A DNA stretch of 64,000 nt. Origin: Bacteroides intestinalis (GTDB taxonomy: Bacteria; Bacteroidota; Bacteroidia; Bacteroidales; Bacteroidaceae). Shown here piece by piece: positions 39,334 to 48,911 of the stretch. Position 1 is the first letter of the stretch, and every line of letters starts with the position of its first letter. The stretch spans positions 310,001 through 374,000 of the forward strand of contig NZ_QRZF01000004.1 in assembly GCF_003464595.1 (NCBI RefSeq), given 5' to 3'. Both the position numbers and the translations under genes were made by a program. The notes beneath the pieces are model-generated. The model was not told the origin of the DNA, searched no databases, and saw only the letters and a program-made list of their open reading frames with translations.

Positions 39334-39906
39334 CTAACGATTCAATTCTATTCGATAAATACATCTTTCATCTCCTCTCTGTACAGAAGATATAACTACA
39401 GCCTCCACCTGATGCTCACACACCACAGAAAACATACGTTCTGCAAATCCCTCAGAGCAATAGCACATGGCAGGAAGAAGCTTATCCGTATCTTTATTTA
39501 TTAGCGGGCATACACAAAAAGGTTTCGATTCATCAGCAATAAGCACCTTTTCATTTTCTTCAAAGTGACATTTCCAACCCCACTCTTTCTCTATGAAAGA
39601 AATAAAGTCTTTTAATCGCCCTTTAAAGGGTGCCAGCATAGCCTCCGCTTTCATTTGATTAAAATGAGCTATCGAAGCTGACTTTATCAATAAACGAAGT
39701 TGTGATTCTTCTTGAGTTGCACTCAGATTTGTTAGAAGCTCTGCAATCCATACTTTTGCCATATCATTTGTATCAGAAGCCTCTTCTGTATCTTCCAAAG
39801 CCGGAGTATTCCCTCCGAGAAGGCGTCCAAACCCACAGAAGCATAAAGCACCTAAACAGGAGGTTTTCACAAAACGCCTTCTCGATGTTTCCATATCAGA
39901 TATCAT
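39334..39906 (-). CDS. Small Tat-exported protein of unknown function (V4R/ATC-hydrolase-like region)
   Basis: A 190-residue protein. SRRRFVKTSCLGALCF near the N-terminus is a twin-arginine signal, so it is likely exported folded, perhaps with a cofactor. The C-terminal ~100 residues carry regularly placed Cys (FCVCPLI, MCYCSEGF, GDERCIYRI), reminiscent of small-molecule-binding V4R or amino-thiazoline hydrolase-like domains; this resemblance is from memory and weak. Its start overlaps the stop of the larger GH51 (TAATG), so it is translated with it, and it is followed 13 bp later by the other GH51. An internal start at codon 5 (39894) is also possible. No enzymatic role is assigned. Confidence 0.65.
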   Translation of the reverse strand: MISDMETSRRRFVKTSCLGALCFCGFGRLLGGNTPALEDTEEASDTNDMAKVWIAELLTNLSATQEESQLRLLIKSASIAHFNQMKAEAMLAPFKGRLKDFISFIEKEWGWKCHFEENEKVLIADESKPFCVCPLINKDTDKLLPAMCYCSEGFAERMFSVVCEHQVEAVVISSVQRGDERCIYRIELNR

Positions 39907-42431
39907 TATTTTTTCTTTTCAATATTCTGATGGATACGTATCACTGTAAACGAATAAGCCGGCATTGAGTAAGAAAAGTCATCTCCTTCTACCTTGAAAT
40001 CAGAAGAAGCGGGTTTAGCTCCTCTGTCTTTCGGATCACCTGTCAATATCGTTTTTGTAGCCGAAGGATTTACCAAAGTAGCTCCGTCCAACTTCACCTG
40101 GGAAGAAACTTCCACCGGAAGCATATTCACTAACTTCACGATATAATCTCCGGTATTAGCGTCTTTCACGACTGATACTCCGACACGCTTCTTCACGGCA
40201 TCCCAACCATTATTCAGTTTTACCGTAGAAGACAGGTATTCGGTACCAGCATTCTGACCATACATCTGTTGAGTATAGTAGCCTACTGTGGGTCTCACTT
40301 CCGTATTATTGAAATAGATCAAGTCCGGATTCCATTGTGTATGACCATCTTTAGCCAACAACGGAGCATAGGAAGTCATTTCTACCACGTCACCGTTACG
40401 TTCTACGGCAGTCAGATAGAGAGCTTCGGCAAGCGCAGTTTCTACATTATTGGGGCGTCCCGGCAAGTGGGCGGCGTATTCTCCCAAGTAAACTTTCGCT
40501 TTGCTACGGTCGTAATGATCGTAATATTCCTGGTTATGGATCATCCAACCCGGTTCTACATAGTAGTGCTCGTCTACCATCGGTACACCCAATTCGGTAG
40601 CAAGGTCCCAACCTATTTCATAATCCGTACCTTCGTAGAACGGACCGGTAGTACCAATCACGGTAACTTCAGGATGTTTTGCTTTTACTGCATCGAATAT
40701 CATCTTAAAGCGTTCCACGAAGACAGGTGTAATCATGTCCTCATTGCCGATACCGATAAACTTCAGATTGAACGGTTTCGGATGTCCGGCTTCCGCACGC
40801 TTCTTGCCCCACACGGTTTTGCGGGCATCTCCGTTGGCATATTCTATCAGGTCGAGAACATCTTGAATGTATTGATCCATTTCTTCCATCGGAATACCAC
40901 CCTGCTGTCCCATACAAGTCAGTTCATCCTTGGAATGGTGAGCGCAGGTACCAGAGTTCTGACAAGGTACACCGGCTGCAAGCACAGGTACGGGTTCCGC
41001 ACCCATATCTTCACAGAACAAGAAGTATTCGTGGTATCCCAGACCGCGTGTCTGATGGTATCCCCAAAGGTTACGGAGCGGCTTGCGGGCTTCCAACGGA
41101 CCGATAGAGCCTTTCCAATCATAAATATTATCTATTCCATCGCCATGAGCCACACAACCACCGGGGAAACGTACGAAACGGGGATGCAGGTCGGCAAGCG
41201 TTTGTGCCAAATCAGCACGAAGTCCGTTCTTACGACCTTTGAAGGTCTTTTGCGGGAAGAGGGAAATCATATCCAGCGCATACTTGCTGACAGCCTGGGG
41301 AACAATGGACAGAGATGCAGCCGCCGCATCGCTTGTGGCTGTCAGGACTGCTTTCTGTTGTTTCCAATCTTTAGATGTTACATTTACGGCAGTTTGTCCT
41401 ATAATTGTTCCATCTTTATCAACCAAGTTCACAAGTACCTTACCTCCTTTACCCTCAAGCACTTTACCAAAGAGTGAGAAGTCATATTTTTCGCCTTTCT
41501 TCAAGGCTATGCCATCGAAACCAGCATTCACCAATGCAGTTTGTTCAGCTGCACTCACATCGAAGACGGCATAATGGGAGTTATTAGGATGAATAGGATT
41601 CTCCGTTGCAATGCTCAATGTAGCATCACTGCCCTGAACACTCCAGGAGTGAGTACTATTCCAGTTCTGATCGTTACCACGGTCGGTCGGGGTATATTCA
41701 AAGTCGCGGTTCTGAACCAGTTCGGCATACAAACCACCGTCAGCTCCATAGTTGATATCCTCAAAGAAAATACCAATCAGATGCTTGCTGATTTCTTTTG
41801 CCTGACCTGCATTTACCTGGATAGTAGCCTCTACAGGCTTGAGGTTGGCAAAACGTACAGGGTCTTGCTCGGTACGTTCGGCATTCAGTGACTGGCGGTA
41901 TTTCTTATGTTCGGCATAGCGGATGATCTGCTGCACGGTAGTATAGGGAACTTCCTGCACCCAGCCTTCTTCTTCGGAACCATTCACCAACACCTTCTTC
42001 TGAGTGGTGGGATACACATCTTTGGGCTCATACTTGCTACGTTCTTCGGGAGAGAAATAACTCTGTGCTTCCCACTTCTGCAAGTCGGGAGAGGTTACAT
42101 AGGCAAGTGCCTTACCGGTATTCGTAGCTTCCCAGATGCAATGCCATTTGCCATCGGCACGGGTTTGCATCAAATGGGGCTTGAACATAGTCTTTGCCCG
42201 TCCCCACGGACCGAAGTCGGAATTCACATAGGCAAATCCATCGGCCACGCTAAACCACTTCTCTCCGTCGGGACTCCAGGCAAACTTCAGGCCGCTGCGT
42301 CCATCACGGTTCGAATAGGAAAAGAGGTACACCTGATTCGGTTCATTCGTCACGCCCTCCACCTTTGCCTGCACAGGGAAGACAAAAGACAGAAGTAAAC
42401 ATACACTTAAAAATCTAATCAATCTGTTCAT
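39906..42431 (-). CDS. GH51 alpha-L-arabinofuranosidase with N-terminal propeller-like extension
   Basis: An 841-residue secreted protein (signal to about PVQAK). Residues ~25-190 precede the usual GH51 start and contain FAWSPDGEKW, CIWEATNTGKALAYVTSPDLQKW and similar blocks that look like one to two blades of a GH43-type propeller, too short to be a full catalytic domain. The GH51 part follows: IGIFFEDINYGADGGLYAE, RFPGGCVAHG, IGIGNEDM (acid/base Glu) and YLGEYAAH (nucleophile Glu). It should release L-arabinofuranose. The extension may bind substrate or be the remnant of a lost GH43 module. It is 16 bp downstream of the GH97-GH43 gene. Confidence 0.93.
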   Translation of the reverse strand: MNRLIRFLSVCLLLSFVFPVQAKVEGVTNEPNQVYLFSYSNRDGRSGLKFAWSPDGEKWFSVADGFAYVNSDFGPWGRAKTMFKPHLMQTRADGKWHCIWEATNTGKALAYVTSPDLQKWEAQSYFSPEERSKYEPKDVYPTTQKKVLVNGSEEEGWVQEVPYTTVQQIIRYAEHKKYRQSLNAERTEQDPVRFANLKPVEATIQVNAGQAKEISKHLIGIFFEDINYGADGGLYAELVQNRDFEYTPTDRGNDQNWNSTHSWSVQGSDATLSIATENPIHPNNSHYAVFDVSAAEQTALVNAGFDGIALKKGEKYDFSLFGKVLEGKGGKVLVNLVDKDGTIIGQTAVNVTSKDWKQQKAVLTATSDAAAASLSIVPQAVSKYALDMISLFPQKTFKGRKNGLRADLAQTLADLHPRFVRFPGGCVAHGDGIDNIYDWKGSIGPLEARKPLRNLWGYHQTRGLGYHEYFLFCEDMGAEPVPVLAAGVPCQNSGTCAHHSKDELTCMGQQGGIPMEEMDQYIQDVLDLIEYANGDARKTVWGKKRAEAGHPKPFNLKFIGIGNEDMITPVFVERFKMIFDAVKAKHPEVTVIGTTGPFYEGTDYEIGWDLATELGVPMVDEHYYVEPGWMIHNQEYYDHYDRSKAKVYLGEYAAHLPGRPNNVETALAEALYLTAVERNGDVVEMTSYAPLLAKDGHTQWNPDLIYFNNTEVRPTVGYYTQQMYGQNAGTEYLSSTVKLNNGWDAVKKRVGVSVVKDANTGDYIVKLVNMLPVEVSSQVKLDGATLVNPSATKTILTGDPKDRGAKPASSDFKVEGDDFSYSMPAYSFTVIRIHQNIEKKK

Positions 42432-42447
42432 GGTATTATTTATCGGG

Positions 42448-45375
42448 TTATTTGTTTTTCCAATACTTTCTCAGCTTCTCAGCCTCTTTCTTAGTGATGT
42501 GGATTACTGCTCCATGTTTCGGTGAAGAAAAGTTAGTCGCCTTCATCACGCCCTCGTTGAAGTGTCCCAGATCTTTGAAATTCACAAAGTCAGTGGTTTC
42601 ACTGAAACCGAAATTATGAGGATTGATACCATAGATGTCATACATTACCACCCATTTGTCTTCGCCAATGCGCTTCCACATGTTAGGAGCTTCGCAGGCT
42701 TTCGGTTCCGGGTCTACCCATTCCGGCAGATAAGCATATCCACGGTTGATATATTTCGAAACAGCTTGTTTGATACCCGGTGTTCCGTCGTGAGCTACGT
42801 AGAACATGTGATACTTATCACCTACTTTCGTGATATCGGCATCGATAGCTGATTTGGTAGCATCAGGATATTGGAACAATAAGTGGGGTTCTGTTTCCAG
42901 ACCGTCGAAGTCTTCGTTTACATAAGCATAGTACAGCATATTCCGTGCATTGCCCATGCGCATGGTGAAGTAGATCATTATTCTGCCTGCATGTTCATCG
43001 TAGACCAGTTCAGGTGCCCAGGCACAACCGATCTCATCATATCCGGGGAAAGTCTTGTCAATACGAACCACATGGTGTGTCCAGTTTACAAGGTCTTTTG
43101 ATTTCATCAGGACAAAACCACGGTTGTTGCCCCAGCCATATTTGGCTCCGTCACGCTCCCACTCGGTGTTGCGCAGACCTTTCTGCTGGGCAAAGATATG
43201 CAGGTCGGTCATGGCAATGTAGAAAGTACCATCCGGTGCACGATAGATATGCGGGTCACGGATACCTTTCTGTTCGGCAATCGTATCACCGGCGATAATG
43301 GGCTGACCGTTATTTACATCCGTAAATGTATATCCGTCATCGCTGACTGCAAAATATAAACTATGTGTATCGTCTTTGAAATAGGTAAACAGATAAGCCC
43401 CCATTTCCTTCTCATTCGTTTTCCAGTCCTGAACCAGTACAGCGCCACCTTGCGGTTGGAGGGTCAGTTGAAGTTTGCCGTCAGCTTTCAGTTTCAGAGT
43501 TTGCAACTGGGGTTGCAGTTCTTTATCATCATTATAAAATGAGAGAGTCTCTCCTGCCAGCATAGGTAATTCGAGTTTCAACTTCAGTACTTCTTTTGTA
43601 CCGTTAACGGCAACTACATACCACTGTTTGCCGTGACGACGTGCAATGACTGCATATTTTCCGGGATAACCATCAATAAAACGTGTTTCATCCCACGTAG
43701 TAGGCACTTGTTTCATAAAGTCCAAACAAACTTGAGGGGCATCTGTCAGATTGTTGGGTGCCAAAGCATAATTCTGAATAGGATTCTGGAATAACACAGC
43801 CGTTGACAACTGGAATACATCCGTCGTGCGACGGGTAGTTCCACCATTGTTCCCCCGGTTCAAACGCTTGTTCAAGAAAGTACCGCCAAATTCCATACAG
43901 CCTACCGAATTACGGATAAAAGGATGCAGACAGGCATTGAAAGCCTCTTCATCACAGTAGTGCTGGTTGAAAATCAGATTCTCGGAAGCCAGTACCGCTT
44001 CGCTGCCTACATAGTTGGGATACATCCGCTCCCATCCGCGAGGCACTGTACAGCCGTGGAAGATTACCATCAGACCATGATCGTCAGCATCGCTCAGAAT
44101 ACCTTCGTACAAACGCATGGTTTCCTGTTTGTCTCCACCGAAGAAATCGACTTTAATACCTTTCACACCCTGCTCCTGAAGCCATTTCATTTCACGCTTG
44201 CGGATAATCGGATCATCCATCATGTTGACGGGCCCTTGCTCGATATCATTCCAGTAGCCGCTTGAACTGTACCACAAGAATACATCCACTCCCTTACCTT
44301 GTGCATAGTCGATGAGGGATTCCATACGCTTATGGCCGATCTTCGTATCCCACCAGTTATCAATCAATACATATTCATAGCCCATTGCAGCAGCCAGATC
44401 AACATAACGCACCTGGTCATCATAATTGATACTGCCGTCCTGCCAGAGTATCCAGCTCCAGGTACCACGTCCCATCTGATAATCATGTTCCGTCTCATAC
44501 AACGGTTCCACAACATCCCAGATAACAGTGGTTTCTACAATAGGTTTCAATGTTTCACCTACCGTAATCGTACGCCAAGGGGTAGAACCCGGTAAAGCGA
44601 AAGCGGGGGCAACTGTTCCGTTACCATTATTCTCTTCAGCCATCGGGAAAGCTACCGTATACAGATTTCCTTCTGTTACATCGCTCAGGCGCGAACCGCA
44701 ATAGCGGCTGTCTACTCCTGTCTCACTGACAAGCACCCAGCCATTATCTCCTACGCGGAACAGGCAGGGGAAAGTATATCCGTGTCCGTATTGTGAACGG
44801 ACATCCATCGGAGCATCTGCCTTATATTCTTCTTCATAACTCGGTTTTGTCCGCTTCCAGCCTATCATAGCGTCACTTTGCGGACACATGAAGGTAGTAG
44901 TCTGTTCAGGAAAACGGAAGCCGGTTGCTTCGCTGTTCACAACAAGGCTTCCCCGTTCGCCCTGGCGGGGCAACGTATAGCGGAAAGCAACGTCATTATT
45001 GCTCACACGGAAGATTACGTCCATCTTCTGCCCTTTTGCATTGGCAAAAGCACATACCAATTCATTGGCCTGATAGCGTATCTTGGAAGCTTTGATACGC
45101 GATTGCGTGTAAACGGTATCAATTTTCCTTTCTTTATGCCCGGTCAGTTTCATTGCTTTCGCGAAATCTCCCACATTGGTCTCCAGACCCAACGGAGATG
45201 ATTCCAACATCTGTTTTCCGTTATAGGTGAGAGAATACGATGCTTCCTTCCCTTCCGGGCACGAAACTGTTAGTTGTAATTTACCGTCAGGTCCGCTGAC
45301 GGTTACATTCTGTGCTGTCAGCGGCAAGGCTACCGCCATACATAAAAAAGCTAATCCCTTCAGTTTGTTTCTCAT
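42448..45375 (-). CDS. Fused GH97 retaining glycosidase and GH43 enzyme
   Basis: The start is placed at 45375 for a proper signal peptide (MRNKLKGLAF...LTAQ; 975 residues); an ATG at 45411 is possible. Residues ~22-640 are GH97: an N-terminal super-sandwich, then a TIM barrel with WSWILWQDGSINYDDQ and KGIKVDFFGGDK. The Asp (~410) in the latter marks the retaining branch (alpha-galactosidase or beta-L-arabinopyranosidase), not the inverting alpha-glucosidase branch. Residues ~650-975 are a full GH43 propeller: IRDPHIY (base Asp), AIDADI (Asp), CEAPNMW (acid Glu) and WAPELVYD. One polypeptide could thus remove a terminal galactose or arabinopyranose and then an arabinofuranose. Neighbours on both sides are arabinose-releasing enzymes. 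Confidence 0.9.
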   Translation of the reverse strand: MRNKLKGLAFLCMAVALPLTAQNVTVSGPDGKLQLTVSCPEGKEASYSLTYNGKQMLESSPLGLETNVGDFAKAMKLTGHKERKIDTVYTQSRIKASKIRYQANELVCAFANAKGQKMDVIFRVSNNDVAFRYTLPRQGERGSLVVNSEATGFRFPEQTTTFMCPQSDAMIGWKRTKPSYEEEYKADAPMDVRSQYGHGYTFPCLFRVGDNGWVLVSETGVDSRYCGSRLSDVTEGNLYTVAFPMAEENNGNGTVAPAFALPGSTPWRTITVGETLKPIVETTVIWDVVEPLYETEHDYQMGRGTWSWILWQDGSINYDDQVRYVDLAAAMGYEYVLIDNWWDTKIGHKRMESLIDYAQGKGVDVFLWYSSSGYWNDIEQGPVNMMDDPIIRKREMKWLQEQGVKGIKVDFFGGDKQETMRLYEGILSDADDHGLMVIFHGCTVPRGWERMYPNYVGSEAVLASENLIFNQHYCDEEAFNACLHPFIRNSVGCMEFGGTFLNKRLNRGNNGGTTRRTTDVFQLSTAVLFQNPIQNYALAPNNLTDAPQVCLDFMKQVPTTWDETRFIDGYPGKYAVIARRHGKQWYVVAVNGTKEVLKLKLELPMLAGETLSFYNDDKELQPQLQTLKLKADGKLQLTLQPQGGAVLVQDWKTNEKEMGAYLFTYFKDDTHSLYFAVSDDGYTFTDVNNGQPIIAGDTIAEQKGIRDPHIYRAPDGTFYIAMTDLHIFAQQKGLRNTEWERDGAKYGWGNNRGFVLMKSKDLVNWTHHVVRIDKTFPGYDEIGCAWAPELVYDEHAGRIMIYFTMRMGNARNMLYYAYVNEDFDGLETEPHLLFQYPDATKSAIDADITKVGDKYHMFYVAHDGTPGIKQAVSKYINRGYAYLPEWVDPEPKACEAPNMWKRIGEDKWVVMYDIYGINPHNFGFSETTDFVNFKDLGHFNEGVMKATNFSSPKHGAVIHITKKEAEKLRKYWKNK

Positions 45376-45415
45376 GATCAAATAATGTTTCTCTGGTATT
45401 TTAATAGTCATATAA

Positions 45416-47356
45416 TTAAAGGGTTGGCACTACCGGCTTAATGGTTCCGTCCGCATTGAATTCCATGCGATCAATGCACACCTCGCGGTGCACACCCGGA
45501 CCATCTTTCAGGAAGTTCTTATTAATACGATGGTAAACGATATACCACTCATCCGTACCCGGAATTTGTAGCACTGCATTGTGTGCAGGACCGTAGATTT
45601 GTTTCTCCGGATTCTGAATCAGCACAATCGGATCTTTAGCTACCTCGATAGGTCCCAGCGGCGATTTAGATGTACCGTAAGCCACATGATAGTTGGGTGA
45701 ACCGGTGTCATCTACCGACCACATAAAATAATAAAGTCCGTTACGGTAAAATACATAAGGAGCTTCGCGGAATGCATAATCCTGCAAGGTTCCTCCTTCG
45801 GGAGTCATTACCGTAAGTGTTTTCTTCTTGATGGAGATCATATCTTTATTCAGTTCGGCGCCGGCCATGTAGCCATTACCCCAATACAGATAGGGTTTAC
45901 CGGATACGGGATCAGTGAAGACATCCACGTCTATCTGCTGTCCGCGTCCTACAGGGGAGTCTGTAATGATGGGCTGTCCCAGATCGGTAAACGGTCCGGT
46001 AGGTGAGTCGGCCATTGCTACGCCGATTTGCTTTCCTCCGCCTTTGGCAGGATTACCGCTATAATAAAAGAAGTACTTGTATTCTCCCTTGATGAGTTTT
46101 TCTTCAATACACGGTGCCCAGGCATTTCCATTCGCCCAAGGTACCTGTTCGGATTTCAAATCCAACATAACGCCTTCATAGTTCCAGTTCTTCAGGTCGG
46201 TTGAAGAGAAAACAGTGAAGTACCATCCGCCCCAGCCGGGTTGTCCGTCTGTTGTGGAATAGATATAATACTTCTTTGTCTTGTTTGAATATAAGATTTC
46301 AGGGTCGGCATGGAATCCGGGCAATACAGGGTTGTTCGGTATTGCACCCAATTCGGCAGGCTTGCCCCATTTATCTGTGATGCGGATCAATTCATCGCGC
46401 GTGATAGGAATAATCGTTCCATGGCGGGGATGGAAATTCATCTTCACTTCACTGTCTATCACTTTGAAGTTCTTCAGATCGGTAGTTTCCGTAAACTGAT
46501 ATTTGCCTTTCATGTATACATCATACATTAATATATACTTATCCTGATTTATCAGTTTAAATGTGCCGGCGCCTTCTACAGCCTCTTTTGTTTGCTGCTT
46601 GTAGTCCGGTGCTTCTTCCCATTGGCCGGAAGTCAGTGAACGGGTGGTTGCCACTTTAATACCGTTTCCATGTCCCTCTGTCTTATAGAACAGGTGGAAA
46701 ACGCCGTCTTTATAGACAATATCCCCGTCGATACATGATTTCTTATTCTCCGGAATGAAGAGTGGCTTCGGTTCACCAATCAGATCTGTAAAGTCATCAT
46801 TGGCATATGCATAGTAGATGATATCGGCTCCACCGGCATACTGCATAGACCAGTACACCATATATTTTCCGGCTTCAGGATCAAAAACCGTCTGCGGTGC
46901 CCAAACACGTTTCAGCTTTTCCTGTCCTTTATAACGTTTCTGCATATTGATGATGGAATGCGTCCAGTTTACAAGGTCATTGGACTTCAGCAGCACCATT
47001 GCACGGTTCGAATCCCAACCATTGTCAGATACCATATCTGTCACCACCATATAAAAGGTATGACCGTCCTGGCTTCTCAGGATATGCGGGTCGCGCACAC
47101 CACCGGTCGAACTGATTACTTTTGAATCAAGAACGGGCTTGCCGTCATTCAGTGCCCAATATGTATATCCGTCCATACTTACGGCATAACATACAGCTTC
47201 TTCACTGATGTGGTTACCTGTAAAGTAGGTAAACAAATAAGCCACATAATCTTTTTCAACGATAGGATGTTGTTGGGAAAAAGAAGGCAATGTCATTGCC
47301 AACATTAAACTAATAGCAACTGCAAAATGTCTCATAGTGTTCCTCATAAAATTCAC
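45416..47356 (-). CDS. Tandem GH43-GH43 protein
   Basis: A 646-residue secreted protein; Met at codon 1, 4 or 8 could be the start, and the third suits the promoter best. The first GH43 (~30-330) has VRDPHIL (base Asp), CIDGDI (Asp) and AVEGAGTF (acid Glu). The second (~340-646) has PGFHADPEI, IDVDVF and FREAPYVF for the same roles. Both triads are intact. The first domain is clearly related to the GH43 half of the next gene (AYLFTYF, DGYTY/F, RDPHI, IDGDI/IDADI). Likely activities are arabinofuranosidase or galactosidase on side chains. It is the first gene of an operon that runs to 37389. Confidence 0.9.
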   Translation of the reverse strand: MNFMRNTMRHFAVAISLMLAMTLPSFSQQHPIVEKDYVAYLFTYFTGNHISEEAVCYAVSMDGYTYWALNDGKPVLDSKVISSTGGVRDPHILRSQDGHTFYMVVTDMVSDNGWDSNRAMVLLKSNDLVNWTHSIINMQKRYKGQEKLKRVWAPQTVFDPEAGKYMVYWSMQYAGGADIIYYAYANDDFTDLIGEPKPLFIPENKKSCIDGDIVYKDGVFHLFYKTEGHGNGIKVATTRSLTSGQWEEAPDYKQQTKEAVEGAGTFKLINQDKYILMYDVYMKGKYQFTETTDLKNFKVIDSEVKMNFHPRHGTIIPITRDELIRITDKWGKPAELGAIPNNPVLPGFHADPEILYSNKTKKYYIYSTTDGQPGWGGWYFTVFSSTDLKNWNYEGVMLDLKSEQVPWANGNAWAPCIEEKLIKGEYKYFFYYSGNPAKGGGKQIGVAMADSPTGPFTDLGQPIITDSPVGRGQQIDVDVFTDPVSGKPYLYWGNGYMAGAELNKDMISIKKKTLTVMTPEGGTLQDYAFREAPYVFYRNGLYYFMWSVDDTGSPNYHVAYGTSKSPLGPIEVAKDPIVLIQNPEKQIYGPAHNAVLQIPGTDEWYIVYHRINKNFLKDGPGVHREVCIDRMEFNADGTIKPVVPTL

Positions 47357-47372
47357 GTTAGTTATTGGGTGT

Positions 47373-47380
47373 CAAAAATA
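47373..47380 (-). promoter_or_regulatory. -7 promoter element for the GH43/GH97/GH51 operon
   Basis: TATTTTTG on the minus strand matches TAnnTTTG. Upstream, AAAAAGGGAATA occurs twice (47387-47398 and 47417-47428), 30 bp or about three helical turns apart; its GGGAATA core also appears in the repeats at 37360. Confidence 0.45.
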
Positions 47381-47480
47381 CACATAAAAAAGGGAATATA
47401 CTACCACGAATCATGCAAAAAGGGAATAATTTTGTGTCATTTCATTAAAAAACAAAGATTTACCCACTTATCTATAACAA

Positions 47481-47513
47481 AAATGGAGTTTGCCGGCAAA
47501 ACAAACTCCATTT
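47481..47513. terminator. Terminator after GH105
   Basis: A perfect 12-bp stem, AAATGGAGTTTG / CAAACTCCATTT, with a 9-nt loop, 25 bp after the GH105 stop; T-rich sequence follows on the minus strand. It separates the GH105 unit from the GH43/GH97/GH51 operon. Confidence 0.85.
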
Positions 47514-47537
47514 CGTATTTCAATTAAAAACGAATGT

Positions 47538-48662
47538 TCAATCCAAGAAACGTACCATTTCACAAGCAGCCAATAAGAATGCTCCCACTCCAAAATTGGC
47601 AGTCGAATTGGCATCTACTACCTGACCCGGAATTGCCTTTTCTCCGATAGGTTGCACATAACCGATACGTCCATCCGGTTGCAAAGCAACAGTCGTCAGA
47701 TACTTCCAGGCTTTTTCTACTACAGGCTGATAAGTAGCCTTATCCAAAAAGCCGTTATTCATACCCCATAGCAGGCCATAGGTAAAGAAAGCAGTACCAC
47801 TGGTTTCCGGTCCGGGTGCATGTTCCGGATCAAGCAGGCTGCGTGTCCAGTATCCTTCCGGTTGCTGACAGGCAGCTACAGCTTTTGCCATTGTCTGGAA
47901 ACGATCTATATATTCCTGGCGGTATTTATCTGTTTCAGGTAAATCCTTCAATACTTTAGCCAGTGCTGCAAGCACCCAGCCGTCTCCGCGTGCCCAAAAG
48001 TCTTTCTTGCCGTTCGCACTCTTATGTTTGGGATAGATATATTTCCCGTCACGGTAATATAGAGCATCTTCGGAATCATACATCAAGCTATCGGCAAATA
48101 CCCAATATTCATGCAATTTTTCCAGATAAAGCGGATTACCGGTTATCTTATATAGTTTAGTCATAACGGGCATCACCATATAGAGTCCATCGGCCCACCA
48201 CCAATAATCGTTCTTATCCGTACTCATCTGATATTCCATCACTTCGCGGGCACGAACTATTTTCTGCGAATCCGGCTCCAGGTTATATAAGTCGGCATAG
48301 GTCTGAAAGCAAGTCTGATAGTCACCAAAAAGTACGTAATCATCACTTTCACCGTAACTATACTTCCACTCAGCCTTATTGTCCGATTTGGCTCCTTTCC
48401 ATTCATTATGTTCGGCCCATGCTTTGGAGTAGTCCATGAACTTCGAATCACCGGTAAGGAAGAATGCCTCCATATTACCTGTATGATAGGCGGCATTGTC
48501 CCAGAATGAACGTCCATGCTTCGGATTCTTTTCCTGCCAATAGTTATTCACTTTATAAATGATATCCACAACTTCTTTAGCCTCATCTTTCGGAGCGGCA
48601 CAAGCAGACAGTCCACTCAAACAGAAAGCTAAAAGTATCACATTTCCCAAAAACGTTTTCAT
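47538..48662 (-). CDS. GH105 unsaturated uronyl hydrolase
   Basis: A 374-residue lipoprotein (LSAC lipobox, Cys ~21) with the (alpha/alpha)6 barrel of the YteR/YesR family. WWWADGLYM carries the catalytic Asp (~158); FWARGDGWVLAAL and GTAFFTYGLLWG are typical barrel blocks. GH105 hydrates the double bond of 4,5-unsaturated glucuronyl or galacturonyl ends made by polysaccharide lyases. Here no classic pectate lyase is nearby, so the product to be cleared is probably an unsaturated glucuronate, perhaps made by the BNR-4 protein upstream. The gene stands alone between a terminator and a set of 22-bp repeats. Confidence 0.93.
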   Translation of the reverse strand: MKTFLGNVILLAFCLSGLSACAAPKDEAKEVVDIIYKVNNYWQEKNPKHGRSFWDNAAYHTGNMEAFFLTGDSKFMDYSKAWAEHNEWKGAKSDNKAEWKYSYGESDDYVLFGDYQTCFQTYADLYNLEPDSQKIVRAREVMEYQMSTDKNDYWWWADGLYMVMPVMTKLYKITGNPLYLEKLHEYWVFADSLMYDSEDALYYRDGKYIYPKHKSANGKKDFWARGDGWVLAALAKVLKDLPETDKYRQEYIDRFQTMAKAVAACQQPEGYWTRSLLDPEHAPGPETSGTAFFTYGLLWGMNNGFLDKATYQPVVEKAWKYLTTVALQPDGRIGYVQPIGEKAIPGQVVDANSTANFGVGAFLLAACEMVRFLD

Positions 48663-48766
48663 ATATTTTTCTTTTTTTACTTAATTACTATACCATTCGT
48701 TATTATTCATAAAGGAAGACAAATTCATATCTACTGAGTACCTCCTTGGATTTGTGTCCCGGAGTG

Positions 48767-48832
48767 AACCCTATTCAATCGTATACTGAATGCCATTCAG
48801 TCGTATACTTAACCCTATTCAGTCGTATACTC
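48767..48832 (-). repeat. Three tandem 22-bp repeats upstream of GH105
   Basis: Units of the form ATTCAGTCGTATACT plus 7 bases occur at 48773, 48795 and 48817, exactly 22 bp apart; the first has one A in place of G. The spacers AACCCT, AATGCC and AACCCT are also similar. They lie 110-170 bp before the GH105 start, in the ~250-bp gap after the BNR-4 gene. They fit an array of binding sites on one face of the helix. Confidence 0.7.
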
Positions 48833-48911
48833 ATTATCCCCCCTCCCAGAAGGTATTCTGAGTAAGGATTAAAGGGAGTCTGTCACTATAGTAAATTATA
48901 CGTATACAAAA

